Source: Bacillota bacterium
GTDB taxonomy: Bacteria; Bacillota; Sulfobacillia; RBS10-35; JAJYVM01
Reading direction: 5' to 3'
Length of the DNA stretch: 9,151 bases
Assembly (NCBI GenBank): GCA_021792015.1
Contig: JAJYVM010000131.1
Coordinates: 1 to 9,151, forward strand
Shown: in pieces, positions 5,721 through 9,151 of the stretch
How the letters are laid out: the number at the start of each line of letters is the position of its first letter
Position numbering within the stretch: the first letter of the stretch is position 1
The notes under the pieces: generated by a model
Told to the model about the DNA's origin: nothing
The model's database searches: none
Seen by the model: only the letters and a program-made list of their open reading frames with translations
Made by a program: the position numbers and the translations under genes

Positions 5721-5726
5721 ATTATA
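5721..5726 (-). promoter_or_regulatory. Perfect TATAAT -10 box upstream of the His-tailed protein gene
   Basis: TATAAT on the minus strand stands out in a GC-rich background. No good -35 hexamer lies 16-18 bp upstream and there is no TG extension. If used, it gives a leader of about 190 nt before the gene starting at 5524. Confidence 0.35.
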
Positions 5727-5788
5727 CGTGCGGCAAGAGGCGGGGCCCGCTCGCCTTGTGTGGTACGCACATCGTACGGGCGGTGAAA

Positions 5789-5822
5789 GGCGGGAGGGCG
5801 GCCGTCGGGCCGCCCTCCCGCT
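5789..5822. terminator. Perfect 14-bp GC-rich hairpin
   Basis: CGGGAGGGCGGCC and its complement pair without mismatch (5790-5803 with 5808-5821) around a 4-nt loop. There is no T tract on either side, so it is not a classical intrinsic terminator; it may act as a back-up terminator or transcript stabiliser downstream of the glycosyltransferase gene. Confidence 0.45.
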
Positions 5823-5990
5823 CGGTGATGTCACGTCCCCGCGAACGATCCTACGGCAAGGTGCCGTTGGCCGACGAGATTGGCGACTCCCCGCGCAATT
5901 GCAGCGTGGGGCCGTGCCAAGCTCCGCCTGCCCGCGCGGCGCGCGACGGGCGTCCGGCATGGCCCCAGCTGTGGGTGGCCTTCGATAGCT

Positions 5991-6035
5991 GAAAAGACCG
6001 ACGCAGGGACCCAGCCAAACACCGGCTCTGTCCCT
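5991..6035 (-). terminator. Probable terminator of the glycosyltransferase gene
   Basis: Eighteen bases after the stop codon, AGGGAC/GTCCCT (6 bp) and AGCC/GGCT (4 bp) form a stem with a 2x2 internal loop and a 7-nt loop (6035-6005). TCTTTTC follows on the minus strand at about 5990-5996. The gap of some nine bases between stem and T run makes it imperfect. Confidence 0.5.
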
Positions 6036-6053
6036 TTGCCCCGCCCGGCCCGC

Positions 6054-7109
6054 CTACTCCCCCGCGACTTTCACGATCTCCCAGTACTCCTTCAGGCGGG
6101 CCAGGAACCCGCGCATGAGGCCCAGCTTCTCCTCCTTGGTGCGGTGGCTGATGTCCAGCGGCACCCGCACCACGGGGATGTGGTTGCGCTTGATGTAGCG
6201 CTTCATGGCGATCTCGACGCCGAAGCGCGTGGTCTCCATGCCTGACATGCCCTGCAGGATGGCGCGGGTCACCGCCCGCTGGCCGGAGAGGTTGGGGGCG
6301 ACGACGGAGGCCAGGTCGGTGGCCACGCGGCCGCCCTCAAGCTGGGCGATGGCCACAGCGGCGTCGCCGCGCAGCACCGGGTGGATCATGGCCTGGATGT
6401 GCACGGGCGTGACGCCGATGAGGTCGGCGTCCAGAAAGACGAACAGGTCGGCGTCGGCGCGGTCGATGCCGACCTTCATGGCGCCGCCCTTGCCCACGTT
6501 CTGCCGCAACTCGATGCAGATGGCGCCGTGCTCGCGGGCCACGGCGGCTGTGGCGTCGGTCGAGCCGTCGCTCACCACGATGACCTCGGAGACCTCGGGG
6601 ACGGCCTTGGCGGCCTGGATCACCTCAGCCAGCGTCTGCTCCTCGTTGTACGCGGGAATCACGACCACCGTCCGCAGGGGTCCCGTCCCCAGCGGCCGGC
6701 TGCGACCGAGTGCGGCGTGGCTGGGCTCAAGCTGGCTGAGGTAACGCGGCGACTGGGAGCGCGGGACCGGCGACGGCTCGCCGGACCGCGCGTCGGGCGC
6801 CGTGGCGGGATTCCACCGCGGGTCGACGGGTTCGAGCGTCTCGGGGTCCAAGGGGATCGCCACGGGCTCGACCGGCAGGGCTCCGCCTGGCTCCGATGCG
6901 CCGAGCGCGGCCGCTGCCTCGCCGTCTTCCGCGACCGCCTCCCCCCCGCCCGGGCCGAGGGGATCCGGCGGCACCGCGGCCAGCGACGCGGGCGCGACGG
7001 GGCCAGCCAGCGCAACCTGGGCCGTGGCAGGCGCCGAAGGCAGCGCGAGATCCTCAGGAGCGAAGGTCCGGCGCAGGGTCGTGCTCAGGTGCTCGAAGAG
7101 GTCGAACAT
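6054..7109 (-). CDS. Family 2 glycosyltransferase with long disordered N-terminal extension
   Basis: GT-A fold glycosyltransferase that transfers a sugar from a nucleotide donor; acceptor unknown. The catalytic domain spans about 146-345 of 351 residues. VVVIPAYNEEQTL (148-160) opens the fold, EVIVVSDGSTDAT (175-187) binds the nucleotide, NVGKGGAMKVGI (204-215) follows, and LDADL carries the metal-binding Asp227 and Asp229. LSGQRAV (274-280), GVEIAM and SHRTKEEKLG complete the pattern seen in dolichol-phosphate or glucosyl-3-phosphoglycerate synthase-like enzymes. No transmembrane segments follow. Residues 1-145 are rich in Ala, Pro, Gly and Glu and look disordered, apart from an amphipathic start MFDLFEHLSTTLRRTF. 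ATG 7109 has GGTGAG 10 nt upstream, so the extension seems to be translated. It lies 71 bp after proS in the same direction and may be read through from it. Confidence 0.88.
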   Translation of the reverse strand: MFDLFEHLSTTLRRTFAPEDLALPSAPATAQVALAGPVAPASLAAVPPDPLGPGGGEAVAEDGEAAAALGASEPGGALPVEPVAIPLDPETLEPVDPRWNPATAPDARSGEPSPVPRSQSPRYLSQLEPSHAALGRSRPLGTGPLRTVVVIPAYNEEQTLAEVIQAAKAVPEVSEVIVVSDGSTDATAAVAREHGAICIELRQNVGKGGAMKVGIDRADADLFVFLDADLIGVTPVHIQAMIHPVLRGDAAVAIAQLEGGRVATDLASVVAPNLSGQRAVTRAILQGMSGMETTRFGVEIAMKRYIKRNHIPVVRVPLDISHRTKEEKLGLMRGFLARLKEYWEIVKVAGE

Positions 7110-7180
7110 CGGCGATCAGCTCACCGTCCCCGGCGCCCCGGCAGCCGACCCCTCGGCCTGCCTCCGCGCTCTTATCCACC

Positions 7181-8977
7181 TTACCAGCCCGGCGCGTCCG
7201 GTGCCTGAGAACCATGGCCGGGCGGCGGCTCCGTCTCCCCCAGCCCCGCGGCCACGCGCGCCCGGATGGCGGCCGCCGCGCCCCCAAGCTGGATCCTCTC
7301 CGTCAGCCCGCCCCGGCGCTGGCGCAGCTCGACGGCCCCGTCGCGCAGCGTCCGGCCCACCGTGACCCGCAGCGGCCAGCCGAAGAGGTCGGCGTCCTTG
7401 AACTTCGCGCCAGGCCGCAGGTCGCGGTCGTCCAGCACCGTCTCGACCCCGGCCCCGCGCAACTCCGCATAGAGCCGCTCCCCGGCCTCGCGCGTGCCGT
7501 CCTCGCCCGCCGCCACCGGCACGACCGCCACGTGGTATGGCGCCACCGCGAACGGCCACACGATGCCGTCGCGGTCGTGGTGGCGCTCGATTACGGCCGC
7601 CAGCGTCCGCGTGATGCCGATTCCGTAGCAGCCCATCTCGATCGGATGCGACCGCCCCTGGTCGTCGCGGTAGAGTGCGCCCATTGCCTGGCTATACACT
7701 GCCCCAAGCGCAAACATGTGCCCCACCTCGACGCCGTTGGCGCCCCGCAGGGCATCGCCGCACCTCGGACAGGGATCGCCAGCGCCGACGAGCCGCAGAT
7801 CCGCCACCTGACCGGGGTCAAAGTCCCGACCGGCCTTCGCCCAAAACAGGTGCCAGTCCTCCTGGTTGGCGCCGATCGCGAAGGCGCCGCCGCACGCGAC
7901 TTCGAGGTCCGTGAGCAGGCGGGCGCCGCGCAGGCCAACCGGTCCCGCCGAGCCGACCGGGGCCCCCGTCTGCGCGAGGACGTCCGCGCGGTCGGCCATG
8001 CCCAGGCGCACGGCGCCCAACGCGTTGGCCAGCTTGATCTCGTTCAGCTGGCGGTCCCCGCGCACCAGCGCCGCCACCAGCTCGCGCCGCCCATCCGGCG
8101 CGTACTCGGCCCAGAGGAAGAGAATCTTCGACGTTGCGCTGGCGGGGATGCCGGCGAACGCGACCAGATCCTCGATGGTGCGCACCCCGGGCGTGTGGAT
8201 GCGGACGGGTCCGGCGGCCCCGCCGTCCGCACCCTCGGCGGCCTCCACCTCCGCCGGCCGTGCCCCCTCCGCCCGCTCCACGTTGGCCGCGTACCCGCAG
8301 GCCTCGCACCATACGATTTCCGCCTCGCCGACGTCGGCAAGGGCCACGAACTCCAGCGTGTCGCCACCGCCGATGGTGCCGGGGTCCGCCTCGACCACCC
8401 GCCAGTCCAGCCCGCAGCGCGTGAAGACGCGGGCGTACGCCGCGCGCATCCTGGCGTACGCGGCCAGCAGCCCGTCCCGATCGCGGTCCAGCGAGTAGGC
8501 GTCCTTCATCACGAACTCGCGCGCCCGCATCACCCCGGCCCGCGGCCGCGGCTCGTCACGGTACTTGTTGCTCACGTGGTAGAGGATCAGGGGCAACTGC
8601 CGCCAGGAGGAGATCTCGCGGCGCGCCAGGTCGGTCACGACCTCCTCGTGCGTCGGCGCGAGCACGAACGGGCGACCGTGCCGGTCCTTCAGCCGCCACA
8701 GCTCCTCGCCGTACTTGGCCGAGCGCCCGCTCTCCACCCACAGCTCCTCCGGCTGCACGAGCGGCAGCCGCACCTCCTGCGCCCCCTGGCGGTCCATCTC
8801 CTGCCGCACGATGGCCTCGACCTTGGCGATGGCCCGCTGCCCAAGGGGCAGGTGGCTGTAAATGCCGGCGGCCAGGCGCCGCATCAGGCCGGCGCGCAGC
8901 ATCAGCCGGTGGCTCTCCGTCTCCGCCTCGGCCGGCACCTCGCGCAGGGTCGGCGCCAGCAGGGTCGACATGCGCAC
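7181..8977 (-). CDS. proS: Prolyl-tRNA synthetase, bacterial type with editing domain
   Basis: Charges tRNA-Pro with proline and hydrolyses mischarged alanyl-tRNA-Pro; cytoplasmic. The product is 598 residues from GTG 8977. This start gives the MRxS beginning seen in bacterial ProS; ATG 8971 and ATG 9001 are also in frame, and a run of nine G (8989-8997) blurs the ribosome binding site. Class II motifs are intact: THEE (109-112), motif 2 from RDEPRPR (140-146) to FVMKDAYS, and motif 3 in GCYGIGITR (449-457). The inserted editing domain lies between, with HTPGVRTIEDL (261-271) and TSKILF containing Lys284. Two CxxC pairs (Cys224/227 and Cys403/406) could bind zinc. The C-terminal anticodon domain follows WPFAVAPYHVAVVPV, with a Pro/Gly-rich tail. 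A T-box leader precedes it, so expression should rise when tRNA-Pro is uncharged. Confidence 0.97.
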   Translation of the reverse strand: MRMSTLLAPTLREVPAEAETESHRLMLRAGLMRRLAAGIYSHLPLGQRAIAKVEAIVRQEMDRQGAQEVRLPLVQPEELWVESGRSAKYGEELWRLKDRHGRPFVLAPTHEEVVTDLARREISSWRQLPLILYHVSNKYRDEPRPRAGVMRAREFVMKDAYSLDRDRDGLLAAYARMRAAYARVFTRCGLDWRVVEADPGTIGGGDTLEFVALADVGEAEIVWCEACGYAANVERAEGARPAEVEAAEGADGGAAGPVRIHTPGVRTIEDLVAFAGIPASATSKILFLWAEYAPDGRRELVAALVRGDRQLNEIKLANALGAVRLGMADRADVLAQTGAPVGSAGPVGLRGARLLTDLEVACGGAFAIGANQEDWHLFWAKAGRDFDPGQVADLRLVGAGDPCPRCGDALRGANGVEVGHMFALGAVYSQAMGALYRDDQGRSHPIEMGCYGIGITRTLAAVIERHHDRDGIVWPFAVAPYHVAVVPVAAGEDGTREAGERLYAELRGAGVETVLDDRDLRPGAKFKDADLFGWPLRVTVGRTLRDGAVELRQRRGGLTERIQLGGAAAAIRARVAAGLGETEPPPGHGSQAPDAPGW

Positions 8978-9001
8978 GGCCGCGCCCGCCCCCCCCCACA
9001 T

Positions 9002-9151
9002 AGAAAAAGCCCGTCCCCGCCAAGGGACGGACCTTTACGCCGTGGTACCACCCTCGTTCCCGGGCGTGCCCGGGCACTCCGTCGCGCTAACGGGCGAAGC
9101 CCGGCCCCGCGGGGGGTGCGACTCGGGGGCCGGGTCCGGTCTCGGCGCCGC
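9002..9151 (-). promoter_or_regulatory. T-box leader of proS, 3' part
   Basis: Minus-strand AGGGTGGTACCACGG (9054-9040) is the conserved T-box sequence, whose bulge pairs with the free CCA end of uncharged tRNA. It is followed by the terminator at 9032-9004. Upstream a stem CCCGGG/CCCGGG with loop CACG (9074-9059) fits the stem III position. When uncharged tRNA binds, the antiterminator at about 9058-9036 forms and proS is transcribed. Stem I with the specifier codon should lie further upstream and is cut by the window edge, so the proline identity rests on the gene, not on a seen specifier. Confidence 0.93.
9004..9032 (-). terminator. Intrinsic terminator of the proS T-box leader
   Basis: On the minus strand CCGTCCC (9030-9024) and GGGACGG (9017-9011) pair over 7 bp with a 6-nt loop, followed by TTTTT (9008-9004). 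It sits only some 26 nt before the proS start, as expected for the regulated terminator of a T-box. Confidence 0.9.

Larger units (their letters stand above)
5525..6004. other. About 480 bp without a gene
   Basis: No frame resembles a protein here. The stretch holds the minus-strand TATAAT (5721-5726), the strong hairpin at 5789-5822, and the inverted repeat GTGATGTCAC (5825-5834) directly after it. A less GC-rich patch (TTGAATAAGG on the minus strand, about 5541-5550) lies just upstream of the gene start at 5524. The leader part (5525-5714) matches no riboswitch I know. Confidence 0.5.

Overview
The window is strongly GC-rich (about 70% by eye). It carries a T-box leader ahead of proS and a NiaR-type NAD repressor next to nadA. 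Both regulators are typical of Bacillota and some related deep lineages. I therefore infer a high-GC Bacillota-like bacterium, in the manner of Symbiobacterium or Thermaerobacter, but no marker in the window fixes the taxon. Most genes lie on the minus strand; only the metal-resistance pair at the left, and a broken gene, lie on the plus strand.

Left end (1-1233, plus): two tandem 60-bp repeats and the start of a third lead into a two-gene metal-homeostasis operon. The first gene is a CadC-like ArsR/SmtB repressor. The second, overlapping it by 20 bp, is a short six-helix cation diffusion facilitator (CDF) that ends in a metallothionein-like tail with 11 cysteines in 28 residues. CAYGTG palindromes recur every 60 bp, and the last sits inside the likely promoter.

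1327-2953 (minus): niaR then nadA, a repressor and the quinolinate synthase gene it is expected to control. The 91-bp spacer between them is mostly a decanucleotide tandem repeat. niaR has a promoter-like sequence running into its start codon.

2954-4657: a decayed stretch. It has an 8 x 12-bp repeat with phased GATC, a Nudix hydrolase pseudogene with a deleted middle, a small alpha/beta hydrolase (minus), a fragment of a nucleotidyltransferase, and a gene-free stretch with several consecutive stem-loops that could be a structured RNA.

4658-6053: an unrecognised 288-residue protein with a charged, His-rich C-terminus (minus), then about 480 bp without a gene that holds a TATAAT box, a perfect 14-bp hairpin and a terminator-like stem.

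6054-9151 (minus): a family 2 glycosyltransferase with an unusual 145-residue disordered N-terminal extension, prolyl-tRNA synthetase (proS), and the 3' half of a T-box leader (antiterminator and terminator) that controls proS and perhaps the glycosyltransferase. The leader is cut by the window edge.

The best candidates for something new are the CDF with the cysteine tail and its phased palindromes, the structured gene-free stretch at 4422-4581, and the His-tailed unknown protein. I found no CRISPR array, insertion sequence, tRNA or rRNA.
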